Shown here piece after piece: positions 1 to 7,910 of a stretch of DNA of 33,687 bases (position 1 is its first letter; each line of letters opens with the position of its first letter). The DNA lies in the NCBI GenBank assembly GCA_021287075.1, contig JAJTBD010000032.1:1-33687 (forward strand). The letters run 5' to 3'. Below the pieces are notes generated by a model, which searched no databases, was not told the origin of the DNA, and worked only from the letters and a program-made list of their open reading frames with translations. The translations under genes were made by a program, and so were the position numbers. This stretch comes from Micrococcales bacterium. GTDB lineage: Bacteria; Actinomycetota; Actinomycetes; Actinomycetales; Dermatophilaceae.

Positions 1-107
1 ACCGACGCGCCGCCCCAGGTCACACCACCGCTACACCCTCATCTGTGAAGAGCCAGTAATACACCCACCAGCACGACCCCGCACCCCAAACAAGAAAACC
101 GGCTCTT
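1..107. other. IS-derived flank without a gene
   Basis: No coding region is visible. Positions 31-54, read on the minus strand, begin GGCTCTTCACAGATG and look like the outer end of an ISL3-family element whose body would lie to the left of the window. The same first seven bases, GGCTCTT, recur at 101-107 in the opposite orientation, directly against the IS3 element. The 46 bases between the two ends (55-100) are comparatively A/C rich and unrecognised. The assignment to ISL3 ends is an inference from family resemblance. Confidence 0.4.
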
Positions 108-123
108 TGAAGCGCCCCAGGTT
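108..123 (+). repeat. Left terminal inverted repeat of the IS3 element
   Basis: TGAAGCGCCCCAGGTT, exactly complementary to 1392-1407. It lies downstream of the orfB stop. Confidence 0.88.
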
Positions 124-134
124 CTCCGCCGCTC

Positions 135-1139
135 CTATACGGGCTGCGGCTCTCGGGTGAGGGCCGCGTAGTGGGCTTGCTCGAACTCCACTGGGGTCAT
201 CATCCCAAGAGAGCCGTGCAGGCGCCTGTTGTTGTACCAGTCGACCCAGCCGGCCGTGGCGTATTCGACGTCACCGGTGGTCCGGTAGGGGCTGGCATGG
301 AAGACCGTGGTGCGGACGCACTCAGTCTTGTAGAGCCCGATGACGCACTCCATGAGCGCGTTGTCGTAGGCATCGGCAACCGACCCGATCGAGGGCCGGA
401 TGCCTTCGTCGGCGAGGTGGTCGGTGAACGTGATCGAGGTGTATTGGGAGCCCGCGTCCGCGTGGCCGATCAGCTTCCCAGGCACGATGGGGTGGCCCTC
501 GCGGTCGCGCTGCCACAACGCCATCCGCAACGGCACGTCGACGAGCTCGACGGCCTTGGTGGGCGCGACGTTCCAGGCGACGATCTTCTGGGCGAACACG
601 TCGAGGATGAACGCGACGTAGACGAACCCGCCCCACGTCCTGACATAGGTGAAGTCCATGACCCAGGTGCGGTTCGGTGCCTCGGCGGTGAAGTTGCGAT
701 CGAGGAGGTCACCGGCCCGCTTGCCGTCCTTGGCCGGGATCGTGGTCCGGATCCCTTTCGAACGTCGGATCCCTTGCAGGCCAAGGGTTCTCATCGCCCG
801 GTCCACACTTCCTGGCGACGCGTCCGGGTTGGTGCGTCGCACGAGTGCGGTCATCTTCCGGCGACCGTAGAGCCCCTCGGGCACCATCCGGCGCACGCCC
901 TCGCGATCGAACGTCCAGGCCAGGTCACGGACCTGATTGGTGACCTGCGCGTCGCTGATGGTCCGGTTTGCGACGGGGCGGCAGGTCTGTGCCCAGTCGC
1001 GGTAGGTCCGCGCGGCGATCTGGCAGCCCTGCTCGCGCAGGACCCGACAGATCGACTCGACCGCGTGGCCCTCGGCCCGCAGCTCGTCGATGAACGCGAC
1101 GATCAGCGATTGCGGGGGTCGAGTTCCCCCGCGAAGAAA
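135..1139 (-). CDS. IS3-family transposase OrfB (integrase core), made by -1 frameshift
   Basis: This is the DDE integrase part of the IS3 transposase, which cuts and joins the element ends as an OrfAB fusion. The frame is open from about 1139 (inside the orfA 3' end) to 135. After the overlap it reads SLIVAFIDELRAEG, then the HTH_21-like region, then the catalytic core. The first Asp is in WVMDFTY, the second in GHADAGSQY, and the Glu in DNALMECVIGLYKTE, so the full DDE triad is present. The usual C-terminal YNNRRLHGSLG motif follows. An ATG-like start is missing at the frame junction. As in other IS3 elements, the protein is probably made by a -1 slip around the T-rich stretch near 1135-1141. 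The precise slip site is inferred. Confidence 0.88.
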   Translation of the reverse strand, partial: FLRGGTRPPQSLIVAFIDELRAEGHAVESICRVLREQGCQIAARTYRDWAQTCRPVANRTISDAQVTNQVRDLAWTFDREGVRRMVPEGLYGRRKMTALVRRTNPDASPGSVDRAMRTLGLQGIRRSKGIRTTIPAKDGKRAGDLLDRNFTAEAPNRTWVMDFTYVRTWGGFVYVAFILDVFAQKIVAWNVAPTKAVELVDVPLRMALWQRDREGHPIVPGKLIGHADAGSQYTSITFTDHLADEGIRPSIGSVADAYDNALMECVIGLYKTECVRTTVFHASPYRTTGDVEYATAGWVDWYNNRRLHGSLGMMTPVEFEQAHYAALTREPQPV

Positions 1140-1366
1140 ATCGAGGCTCTTCGGAGGACCTCGTTGTCTTCCTCGAGCCGCCGCACCTTGGCCTTGAGCT
1201 CCTTGATCTCAGCGAGTTCCTCGGACGTGGCGCCCTGGCGCTGCCCGCCGTCGATCTGGGCCTGGACAACCCAGCGACGCACGGTCTCCTTCCCGAGCCC
1301 CTCACGGCGTGCGACGGACTCGGCGGCCGCGGTCAGCGACGGGAACTCCGGCAAGTGCTCCAGCAC
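1103..1366 (-). CDS. IS3-family transposase OrfA (helix-turn-helix)
   Basis: An 87-residue protein with an N-terminal helix-turn-helix (about residues 15-40, GLGKETVRRWVVQAQ). A C-terminal leucine-zipper-like coiled coil follows (EIKELKAKVRRLEEDNEVLRR, about residues 50-72). This is the standard OrfA that binds the element ends and multimerises. It starts at a GTG and ends in the sequence where orfB opens in the -1 frame. The family tail IFFAGELD is intact. No clear ribosome-binding site is visible. Confidence 0.85.
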   Translation of the reverse strand: MLEHLPEFPSLTAAAESVARREGLGKETVRRWVVQAQIDGGQRQGATSEELAEIKELKAKVRRLEEDNEVLRRASIFFAGELDPRNR

Positions 1367-1391
1367 CTGAACTCACAAGGATGCGGCATCA

Positions 1392-1407
1392 AACCTGGGG
1401 CGCTTCA
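1392..1407 (-). repeat. Right terminal inverted repeat of the IS3 element
   Basis: AACCTGGGGCGCTTCA, the perfect complement of 108-123. It lies upstream of orfA. Confidence 0.88.
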
Positions 1408-2197
1408 GGGTGAGCGCCACGCGCGGGGTCGGGGGTTGAGCCTGGGGATGGGTCGAGGTCCCCGAGGATCAGAGGACTTCTACCTCGTCTGATCTCAAGG
1501 ACCTCGACTGTGCCCGAGCCTACGTCGTGCTGCCCTGCGCTCGGCAGTTACTGCGACCGTTGTGACCTTCTTGTCGGCCTCGATGGGTTGCGCGTGACCG
1601 GCGTCGTCCGTGGCGAGGATGACGCGTTGACGGTGGCCGTGGAGTCCGAGCCGGCGGTGATGGGCTGCCCGTCGTGTGGGGTCGTCGCGCACGGGCACGG
1701 CCGTATCGAGGTGCGGCTGATCGACGCGCCCTCGGCCGGGCGGCCGGTGACGGTCGTGTGGCGCAAGCGGCGCTGGGTGTGTCCGGAGTCGTCCTGTCCG
1801 CGGGTCTCGTTCGTCGAGCAGGACGAACGAGTCGCCCGGCCGCGGGCGCTGCTGACCGCCCGGGCATGTCGGTGGGCGATTGAGCAGATCCGCCGGGAAT
1901 ACGCCTCGATCCACGGGATCGCCCGTCAGCTGGGCACGACGTGGGACACGGTGTGGTGCTCGATCCGCCCGCTGCTCGAGCAGGCCGCCGCGGACGAGTC
2001 CCGCTTCGACGGGGTCACCACCCTCGGGGTGGACGAGCACGTGTGGCACCACGTCAGCCCGGTCCGGCGCGGCCCGAAGGAGCTGACCGGGATGGTCGAC
2101 CTGACCCGCCACCCGGACCCGAAGAGCCCCGACAAGACGGTCGTGAAGGCGCGGCTGCTCGACCTGGTCGTCGGCCGCTCCGGACCCGCGTACGCGG
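1408..2197 (+). mobile_element. Remnant of an ISL3-family element
   Basis: The interval from the IS3 right end to about 2197 carries the 5' half of an ISL3-type transposase and its upstream region. Its left terminus is probably the GGCTCTT at 101-107, now split off by the IS3 element. No right end is present: ISL3-like similarity stops near 2197, where a different repeat-containing sequence starts. It cannot be autonomous. Confidence 0.65.
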
Positions 2198-2214
2198 CCT
2201 GCCAGAAATCTTGA
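1510..2214 (+). pseudogene. ISL3-family transposase, C-terminally truncated
   Basis: The GTG-initiated frame codes for 234 residues, about half of a typical ISL3 transposase of around 400-450. A zinc-ribbon region is seen first (CPSCG near residue 56, CPESSCP near 95). An HTH domain follows (YASIHGIARQLGTTWDTVW, about 137-155), then the start of the DDE domain with GVDEHVWHHV. Family similarity runs to RSGPAYA (near residue 228), after which the last residues (ACQKS) come from unrelated sequence. The second and third catalytic acidic residues are missing, so the product should be inactive. The breakpoint coincides with the first of two IS21-like end repeats. Confidence 0.8.
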
Positions 2215-2268
2215 CGCGGGACATCAAGACCTACACAACGGCCCTGCCACAAAGTCTGACGCGCGACA
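2198..2268 (-). repeat. Two imperfect 26-bp repeats, IS21-like element end
   Basis: Two copies, 2198-2223 and 2243-2268, share 21 of 26 bases with a 45-bp period. Both read CCTGCCAnAAA on the plus strand and, on the minus strand, start TGTCnCGCGTCA. Repeated binding sites starting with TG at a terminus are typical of IS21-family ends. The assignment is inferred, and no istA/istB gene is present. The copy nearer 2268 would be the outer end. Confidence 0.45.
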
Positions 2269-2327
2269 GTGTCAACCAAACTCGCGGCAGACCCCAACGA
2301 CTCGACCAACGTGTCTGGGCATCACAC

Positions 2328-2537
2328 CTAGCAGCAGCGTGCCCCGGGATTGGCGTCCTGGTCGGCATGCTTCTGCCGCCAGAAGTCCCGCTCACTCAGG
2401 ACAGGGGAGCCGGGGTGCGTGCGGGCCATGTGCGCGGCATACCGCTCATAGGCATCGGCGCCGGTGACACCCCGGAACCACCAGCGCAGGTCGCGCGCGG
2501 CCTGAGCCACGCGCGACCTGCCCGTTGGTTGTGTCAT
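2328..2537 (-). CDS. ybdD: YbdD/YjiX family small protein (CstA partner)
   Basis: A 69-residue protein of the DUF466 (YbdD/YjiX) family. It has the family core WWFRGVTGADAYERYAAH, then HPGSPVLSERDFWRQKH. Members are encoded with CstA-type pyruvate transporters and are needed for or support transport; that role is family knowledge. The ATG overlaps the cstA stop codon by 4 bp (ATGA), implying translational coupling. The gene ends about 60 bp from the mobile-element debris, so it is the last core gene before the IS region. A natural stop at 2328-2330 suggests that it is intact. Confidence 0.85.
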   Translation of the reverse strand: MTQPTGRSRVAQAARDLRWWFRGVTGADAYERYAAHMARTHPGSPVLSERDFWRQKHADQDANPGARCC

Positions 2538-4801
2538 GCATGCCGCCCGGTCGGGGTGGGCTCCAGGCCGGCGGCCTTCCACTCGGCCAGGACTTCCTTC
2601 TCCGCGGCGGTCGGCAGGAAGGAGCGCGGCGCGAAGATCTGCGACGGCACGTCCTCGGCCTCGCTCGTCGGCAGCCCGCCGGAGCGGATCGCCTTGACGC
2701 ACACCACGATTGCCGACAGCACCACGATCAGCACCAGGCTGGCAAAGATCACCGACAGGGTGCCCTGGACCATCGTGTTGAAGACGACCTTGTCCATGTC
2801 GGCAGCCGACTTCGCGGGCGGCAGGACCTTGCCGGCATCCCGCGCGGCGACGAAGGCGTCGTGCTGGGTGAAGTAGCCGATCTTCGGGTTGTCGCTGAAG
2901 ATCTTCTGATACGACGCGCTCATCGTCACGATCAGGTCCCACAGCAACGGCAGCCCCGGGATCCACGCCCACTTGGCCTGGCCGCGCTTGACCAGGACCG
3001 TGGTGACCACCGTCAGCGCGATCGCGGCGAGCAGCTGGTTGGCGATGCCGAAGAGCGGGAACAGCGTGTAGATCCCGCCCAGCGGGTCGTGCACGCCCAT
3101 GACGAGGATCGAGCCCCAGCCGGCGACGACGATGAAGGTCGCGATCCATGCGCCCACCCGCCAGGACGGGTCCTTGAACTTGCCCAGGCCGGGGAGGTTG
3201 CCGAGCGCGTCGGAGAACATGAAGCGCGCGACACGGGTGCCGGCGTCGACCGTGGTGAGGATGAACAGCGCCTCGAACATGACGGCGAAGTGGTACCAGA
3301 AGGACTTCAGGCTCTCGCCGCCGAAGACCGACATGATGTCGGACATGCCGAAGGCCAGGGTCGGCGCGCCACCGGTGCGCGAGACGATCGACTTCTCACC
3401 GACACTCTCGGCCGCGGCATTCAGCACGCTGGCGTCGATCGGCGGGATCGGCATGCCGGCCGGGTTGAGCAGCTTCAGACCGTTGACGTATGCCGCCGCG
3501 CTCTCCGCGGTGCCACCGGTCAGGGCCTTCGTCGCGTTCATCGCGAAGTAGGTGTGCTGGTCGATGCTGACCGCCGCCACCATCGCCATCACCGCCACGA
3601 AGGACTCCACGAGCATCGAGCCGTAGCCGATCATCCGGGCCTGGCTCTCCTTCTCGATCAACTTGGGCGTCGTGCCCGAGGAGATCAGCGCGTGGAAGCC
3701 CGAGAGTGCACCACAGGCGATGGTGATGAACAGGAACGGGAAGAGCGACCCGGCGAAGGCCGGACCGTTGTCGGTGTGCGCGAACTGCGTGACCGCCGGC
3801 ATCTGCACGGTCGGCCGGGCGGCGAGGATGCCCAGGGCCAGCAGCGCGATCGTGCCGACCTTCATGAAGGTCGAGAGGTAGTCACGCGGGGCCAACAGCA
3901 GCCACACCGGCAGCACCGCAGCCGCGAAACCATAGGCGATCAGCAGCCAGGCCAGGGTGCCAGGGGAGAGGGTGAAGGTCTCGCTCAGCGTCGGGTGGTT
4001 GTTCACCCAGCCACCGGCGACGATCGAGGCCAACAGCAGGACGACACCGATGACCGAGACCTCGGTGACCGCGCCCGGGCGCAGATAGCGCAGATAGACA
4101 CCCATGAAGAGCGCGATCGGGATCGTCATCGCGATCGAGAAGACACCCCACGGGCTCTCGGCCAGGGCGCCGATGATCACGATGCCGAGGACGGCGATGA
4201 GGATGAGCATGATCGTCAGCACGCCCAGGATCGCGGCGGTGCCGCCGACCGGGCCGAGCTCGTCGCGGGCCATCTGGCCCAGGCTGCGACCACGGCGACG
4301 GATCGACATGTGCAGGACCATGTAGTCCTGCACCGCGCCGGCGAAGACGACACCGATGATGATCCACATCGTGCCCGGCAGATAGCCCATCTGGGCGGCG
4401 AGCACCGGGCCCACGAGCGGGCCGGCGCCGGCGATGGCGGCGAAGTGGTGACCGAAGAGGACCCGACGGTCGGTCGGCATGAAGTCCTTGCCGTTCTCCA
4501 ACTCCTCCGCCGGCGTGGCGCGGGTGTCCCGTGGCCGGATCACCTTGTATTCGATCAGCCGCGCATAGAAGCGGAAGGCGATGATGTAGGTGCACAACGC
4601 CGCGAAGACGAACCAGATGGCGCTGACATTCTCACCACGCACGATCGCCAACATCGCCCAGGCGATGGCACCCAGCAGGGCGATCCCGCCGAAGACGGCC
4701 TTCTCCTTGCCGGTGATGGTGTGTGGCTCCTCGACCGCGACCGGTGGCCGGTCCGGATCGGTGCGGTGCGTGCGCACCCCGTCATGGACGTCCTGAGACA
4801 T
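2534..4801 (-). CDS. cstA: Carbon starvation protein A (pyruvate/peptide transporter CstA)
   Basis: A 755-residue polytopic membrane protein of the CstA family, which imports pyruvate and has been linked to peptide uptake during carbon limitation. The N-terminal CstA domain has the family blocks GHHFAAIAGAGPLVGPVLAAQ (about residues 115-135), a long run of transmembrane helices, and FHALISSGTTPKLIEKE (about 368-384). The C-terminal part carries further helices and ends hydrophilic. Length is normal for the long form. The ATG is preceded at 4807-4813 by a strong ribosome-binding site, GGGAGGA with 5-nt spacing on the minus strand. This contrasts with the leaderless starts of neighbours. It forms an operon with ybdD and is divergent from lpd. 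Confidence 0.95.
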   Translation of the reverse strand: MSQDVHDGVRTHRTDPDRPPVAVEEPHTITGKEKAVFGGIALLGAIAWAMLAIVRGENVSAIWFVFAALCTYIIAFRFYARLIEYKVIRPRDTRATPAEELENGKDFMPTDRRVLFGHHFAAIAGAGPLVGPVLAAQMGYLPGTMWIIIGVVFAGAVQDYMVLHMSIRRRGRSLGQMARDELGPVGGTAAILGVLTIMLILIAVLGIVIIGALAESPWGVFSIAMTIPIALFMGVYLRYLRPGAVTEVSVIGVVLLLASIVAGGWVNNHPTLSETFTLSPGTLAWLLIAYGFAAAVLPVWLLLAPRDYLSTFMKVGTIALLALGILAARPTVQMPAVTQFAHTDNGPAFAGSLFPFLFITIACGALSGFHALISSGTTPKLIEKESQARMIGYGSMLVESFVAVMAMVAAVSIDQHTYFAMNATKALTGGTAESAAAYVNGLKLLNPAGMPIPPIDASVLNAAAESVGEKSIVSRTGGAPTLAFGMSDIMSVFGGESLKSFWYHFAVMFEALFILTTVDAGTRVARFMFSDALGNLPGLGKFKDPSWRVGAWIATFIVVAGWGSILVMGVHDPLGGIYTLFPLFGIANQLLAAIALTVVTTVLVKRGQAKWAWIPGLPLLWDLIVTMSASYQKIFSDNPKIGYFTQHDAFVAARDAGKVLPPAKSAADMDKVVFNTMVQGTLSVIFASLVLIVVLSAIVVCVKAIRSGGLPTSEAEDVPSQIFAPRSFLPTAAEKEVLAEWKAAGLEPTPTGRHA

Positions 4802-4806
4802 CGTTG

Positions 4807-4813
4807 TCCTCCC
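4807..4813 (-). promoter_or_regulatory. Ribosome-binding site of cstA
   Basis: GGGAGGA on the minus strand, five bases before the ATG. It fixes the cstA start at 4801. Confidence 0.75.
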
Positions 4814-4956
4814 TGCATGTCACGCGGGACGGGGCCCGCAACCCGGCGGGGCGACCCCCGCTCGGCGGCACCGTAGCGGCGCACCCCCGGACGCGCTCGA
4901 GGCGTGCCACGTGGCGGACGGATCGTGACCCGCCGGTGACCTGACGGCATACCTAT

Positions 4957-4962
4957 TAGGCT
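4957..4962 (+). promoter_or_regulatory. -10 box of lpd, leaderless-type start
   Basis: TAGGCT followed by six bases and the ATG of lpd at 4969. No Shine-Dalgarno sequence is present. The spacing puts the transcription start on the A of the ATG. A GGCATAC motif lies just upstream at 4946-4952. The rest of the divergent gap 4802-4956 shows no other feature that I can name. Confidence 0.6.
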
Positions 4963-4968
4963 GTGACC

Positions 4969-6366
4969 ATGGCTGACTTCGATGTGGTGGTCCTGGGCGC
5001 TGGCCCCGGTGGATATGTCGCGGCGATCCGCGCTTCACAGCTCGGCCTGAAGGCCGCTGTCGTGGAGGAGAAGTACTGGGGTGGTGTGTGCCTCAACGTC
5101 GGCTGCATCCCCTCCAAGGCGCTCATCAAGAACGCCGAGCTCGCCCACACGCTCACGCACGACAAGGCCAAGTTCGGCATCGAGGGCGAGGCCACGATGT
5201 CCTACGGCCCGACGCACAAGCGCTCCCGCCAGGTCTCCGCGGGCATCGTCAAGGGCGTCCACTTCCTGATGAAGAAGAACAAGATCACCGAGATCGACGG
5301 CTGGGGCACCCTGACCGGCCCGAAGGAGCTGGAGGTCAAGGCCAAGGACGGCTCGACGCAGAAGATCACCTTCGACAACCTGATCATCGCTGCCGGCGCC
5401 ACGACCCGCATGCTGCCGGGCGTGCAGGTCAGCAAGAACGTCGTCACCTATGAGGAGCAGATCCTCGACGAGAACCTCCCCGGCTCGATCATCATCGCCG
5501 GCTCGGGCGCCATCGGCGTCGAGTTCGCCTATGTCATGAAGAACTTCGGCGTCGACGTGACGATCGTGGAGTTCCTCGACCGCATGGTCCCGACCGAGGA
5601 CGAGGACATCTCCAAGGAGCTGCTCAAGCACTACAAGAAGCTCGGCGTCAAGGTCATGCTCGGCACCAAGGTCGAGGGCGTCGAGGACACCGGCGACGGC
5701 GTCAAGGTCACCGTCAGCCCGGCCAAGGGCGGCGACTCCCAGGTGCTCGAGGCCGACCGGCTGCTGTCGGCCATCGGCTTCGCGTCGCGCACCGAGGGCT
5801 ATGGCCTCGAGAACACCGGCGTCGAGCTGACCGAGCGCGGCGCCATCGCGATCGACGACTACATGCGCACCAATGTCGACGGGGTCTACGCCATCGGCGA
5901 CTGCACGGCCAAGATGATGCTCGCCCACGTGGCCGAGGCCCAGGGCGTCGTCGCCGCCGAGACGATCGCCGGCGCCGAGACCATGCCGATCGACTACGAC
6001 ATGATCCCGCGGGCGACCTACTGCCACCCGCAGATCGGCTCGTTCGGCTACTCCGAGGCGCAGGCCAAGGAGAAGGGCTACGAGGTCAAGACCGCGACCT
6101 TCCCCTTCACCGCCAACGGCAAGGCCATGGGCCTGGGCGACCCGGTCGGCTTCGTCAAGGTCGTCGCCGACGCCAAGTACAACGAGATCCTCGGCGCCCA
6201 CATGATCGGCCCCGACGTCACCGAGCTGCTCCCCGTGCTGACCCTCGCGCAGAAGTGGGACCTGACCGCCGACGAGGTCGCCCGCAACGTCTTCGCACAC
6301 CCGACCCTGTCCGAGGCGGTCAAGGAGGCCGTCGAAGGCATCGCGGGTCACATGATCAACTTCTGA
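4969..6366 (+). CDS. lpdA: Dihydrolipoyl dehydrogenase (E3)
   Basis: A 465-residue FAD flavoprotein that reoxidises dihydrolipoamide of 2-oxoacid dehydrogenase complexes with NAD. It shows the FAD-binding GAGPGGY at residues 10-16 and the redox disulphide CLNVGC (Cys41 and Cys46). An NAD-binding GSGAIGVEFA comes next, then the second FAD motif VYAIGDCT, and the C-terminal catalytic His in AHPTLSEAV. Length is standard. A GTG two codons upstream (4963) is possible, but the ATG fits the leaderless -10 spacing and the family N terminus. It is monocistronic: a strong hairpin follows at once. No E1/E2 genes are adjacent. Confidence 0.95.
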   Translation: MADFDVVVLGAGPGGYVAAIRASQLGLKAAVVEEKYWGGVCLNVGCIPSKALIKNAELAHTLTHDKAKFGIEGEATMSYGPTHKRSRQVSAGIVKGVHFLMKKNKITEIDGWGTLTGPKELEVKAKDGSTQKITFDNLIIAAGATTRMLPGVQVSKNVVTYEEQILDENLPGSIIIAGSGAIGVEFAYVMKNFGVDVTIVEFLDRMVPTEDEDISKELLKHYKKLGVKVMLGTKVEGVEDTGDGVKVTVSPAKGGDSQVLEADRLLSAIGFASRTEGYGLENTGVELTERGAIAIDDYMRTNVDGVYAIGDCTAKMMLAHVAEAQGVVAAETIAGAETMPIDYDMIPRATYCHPQIGSFGYSEAQAKEKGYEVKTATFPFTANGKAMGLGDPVGFVKVVADAKYNEILGAHMIGPDVTELLPVLTLAQKWDLTADEVARNVFAHPTLSEAVKEAVEGIAGHMINF

Positions 6367-6372
6367 TCACCA

Positions 6373-6414
6373 CGAGGGGCCGGTAGGCCGCGATTGCGGC
6401 ATACCGGCCCCTCG
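6373..6414 (+). terminator. Hairpin terminator after lpd containing the GGCATAC motif
   Basis: Two 19-base arms, 6373-6391 and 6396-6414, pair with one mismatch around the loop GATT. The right arm holds GGCATAC (6398-6404). The left arm has the one-base variant GTAGGCC, which is the only mismatch. No T-run follows. It starts six bases after the lpd stop codon. Confidence 0.8.
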
Positions 6415-6444
6415 CCGTGCCGCCCCACACACCCCGCCGCCCCC

Positions 6445-6475
6445 ACACTTTTCGCCCAATTGGGCACGATCGCCC
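6445..6475 (+). repeat. Dispersed repeat with GCCCAATTGGGC core, copy 1
   Basis: CTTTTCGCCCAATTGGGCAC followed by GATCGCCC. The core is a 12-bp palindrome. It matches two copies at the window's right end (33624-33652 and 33659-33687), which read CCCAGTTGGGCACGTTCGC. It lies between lpd and the CoA-transferase gene, in a gap of 125 bases with nothing else apart from the lpd hairpin. Confidence 0.7.
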
Positions 6476-6491
6476 GGGGGTGGCATGCCGA

Positions 6492-7775
6492 CTAGGGGGC
6501 CCAGCCGATCGGGTCGGTGCCGTAGGCACCCGGGGGAGTGGGATAGGTGAGCCGGGCGCCGTCGCGCTCGAAGGGCGGCGGCACATGGGTCAGCGCCCCG
6601 TGGACCGACTTGGTGATCACCGTCTCGGGCGTGCGGGGCTGCGGATCCCGTTGTGGCACAGGGCGATCGAGCAGATCGAGCGCGGTCGCCGCGAGCGAGA
6701 ACGCGGCGTGGCGCCACGGCTGGATGTCGCGGTCGGCGATCATCTCGACAGCGGCAGTGGCCATGTCATACCCGGTGGCCTTGTCGAGCGCCTGCACAGG
6801 CAACGCCCCTGGGGTGCCGTCCGGCGCGGCATACAGATCAGCGACCCCGACCGCGGCCTGGACGATCGAGTCGAAGCCACGCCGCCCCGCCCACGGACCC
6901 TGCTCGCCCCACGCACTCAAGGTGACGTGCACCAGCCGCGGGTGCCGGTCGATGGTCTCCTCGGGCGAGAGCCCGTATGCCGCCAGCGCACCGGGGCGGT
7001 AGCCGCTGAGCAGGACGTCGGCGTGGTCGATCAGGTCTCGCAGCACGGTCAGCTGGTCGCCCTCGCGCAGGTCCAGCTCGGCCGAACGCTTGCCCCAGCC
7101 GGTGTCGAGGTGCTGCTCGATCAGCTCGGGCAGATGCGGCGGGTCGATGCGCAGGACGTCGGCCCCGAGAGCTGCCATGGCGCGGGAGGCGGTGGGACCG
7201 GCGATGACCCGGGTGAGGTCGAGGACACGCACGCCCTGGAGGGGGCCGTCGGTGGTGGGGGCGAACCGGTCGGCCTCGCCGCGCGCCGCCAGGCCCTGAT
7301 CGATGCCGCCGGGGGTGACGGCCCTGCCCTCGGGGGAGTGGGCGAAGTCGGCACGGGTGCGCACCGGTGTCGCGATGCCGCCGGCCGCAGTGACCGCCTC
7401 GGCGATGTCGCCGGCGTGCGCCCTGGCGAGGGCATCGACCACCACGGGCCGGCGGGCGTCCGCGGGCACCTCGAGCGCGGCACACAGGGCGCGGGCGTGA
7501 TGGGGGAAGTTCGCGTGGGTGCGCACCCAGCCGTCGGCGGTCGCGAAGAAGCCACTGAGCTCGGCCCAGCCGGGGACCGGGTCGGCGTTGACCCGCAGGT
7601 GTCCGATGGAGCCGAAGTCGTCCCACGCCCACTCCGGTCGAGTGGTCACCGCGCCGGTGCCACCGCGCTTGTGCCACAACCGAGTTGCGGCATCGGCCAG
7701 GCGTTGCACGGACTGCGCCGCGAGGCCTTCGACGTCGAGCGGGCCGCACCACGGGCGGCCGGGCTGGTCTGACAT
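6492..7775 (-). CDS. CoA-transferase family III (CaiB/BaiF-like) protein
   Basis: A 427-residue protein similar to formyl-CoA transferase/alpha-methylacyl-CoA racemase type enzymes, which move CoA between carboxylic acids. The recognisable family domain occupies roughly residues 185-380: GVRVLDLTRVIAGPTASRAM, then ADVLLSGYRPGALAAYGLS, then VHVTLSAWGEQGPWAGRRGFD. The N-terminal half (FGSIGHLRVNADPVPGW) resembles a partial, degenerate second copy, as in two-domain actinobacterial members. The substrate cannot be told from sequence. The chosen ATG is preceded by CAGACT and six bases, a weaker version of the leaderless pattern, with no ribosome-binding site. It is a single gene. Confidence 0.8.
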   Translation of the reverse strand: MSDQPGRPWCGPLDVEGLAAQSVQRLADAATRLWHKRGGTGAVTTRPEWAWDDFGSIGHLRVNADPVPGWAELSGFFATADGWVRTHANFPHHARALCAALEVPADARRPVVVDALARAHAGDIAEAVTAAGGIATPVRTRADFAHSPEGRAVTPGGIDQGLAARGEADRFAPTTDGPLQGVRVLDLTRVIAGPTASRAMAALGADVLRIDPPHLPELIEQHLDTGWGKRSAELDLREGDQLTVLRDLIDHADVLLSGYRPGALAAYGLSPEETIDRHPRLVHVTLSAWGEQGPWAGRRGFDSIVQAAVGVADLYAAPDGTPGALPVQALDKATGYDMATAAVEMIADRDIQPWRHAAFSLAATALDLLDRPVPQRDPQPRTPETVITKSVHGALTHVPPPFERDGARLTYPTPPGAYGTDPIGWAP

Positions 7776-7806
7776 GGCGTGAGTCTGGCACGCGGCGTCG
7801 GGCTGT

Positions 7807-7834
7807 GCGGCCATGAGCGCAAGTTCCTTCACTC
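7807..7834 (-). repeat. 28-bp dispersed repeat, copy A (inverted)
   Basis: On the minus strand it reads GAGTGAAGGAACTTGCGC, then nnAnGGCCGC. It matches 8919-8946 and 8970-8997 on the plus strand. It lies in the gap between the CoA-transferase gene and the AbiEi-like gene. Confidence 0.75.
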
Positions 7835-7910
7835 CCGTCCGCCTGCACGCCCCGAGGCTGCCTGTGGATGACGAAAACGCCGACCTGCCCAGGCCGGTCA
7901 CGCTGTCGTC

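Larger units (their letters stand above)
108..1407 (-). mobile_element. IS3-family insertion sequence, apparently complete
   Basis: A 1300-bp element is bounded by perfect 16-bp inverted repeats, TGAAGCGCCCCAGGTT at 108-123 and its complement at 1392-1407. It begins TG and ends CA, as IS3 elements do. It encodes orfA (HTH) and orfB (DDE integrase) on the minus strand in the usual overlapping arrangement, so it may still be active. No 3-4 bp target duplication is visible: CTT lies on the left and GGG on the right. This suggests a deletion or recombination after insertion. It appears to sit seven bases inside the left end of an ISL3-type element. Confidence 0.88.

Noticed and set aside
105..1410. 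Target-site duplication around the IS3 element
   Set aside because: Flanks are CTT and GGG; no duplication of 3-5 bases can be made by shifting the ends.
2525..4876. 783-codon open frame on the plus strand
   Set aside because: Antisense to cstA. It is low-complexity Arg/Asp/His/Gly-rich text typical of a shadow frame in GC-rich DNA; cstA has clear family motifs.
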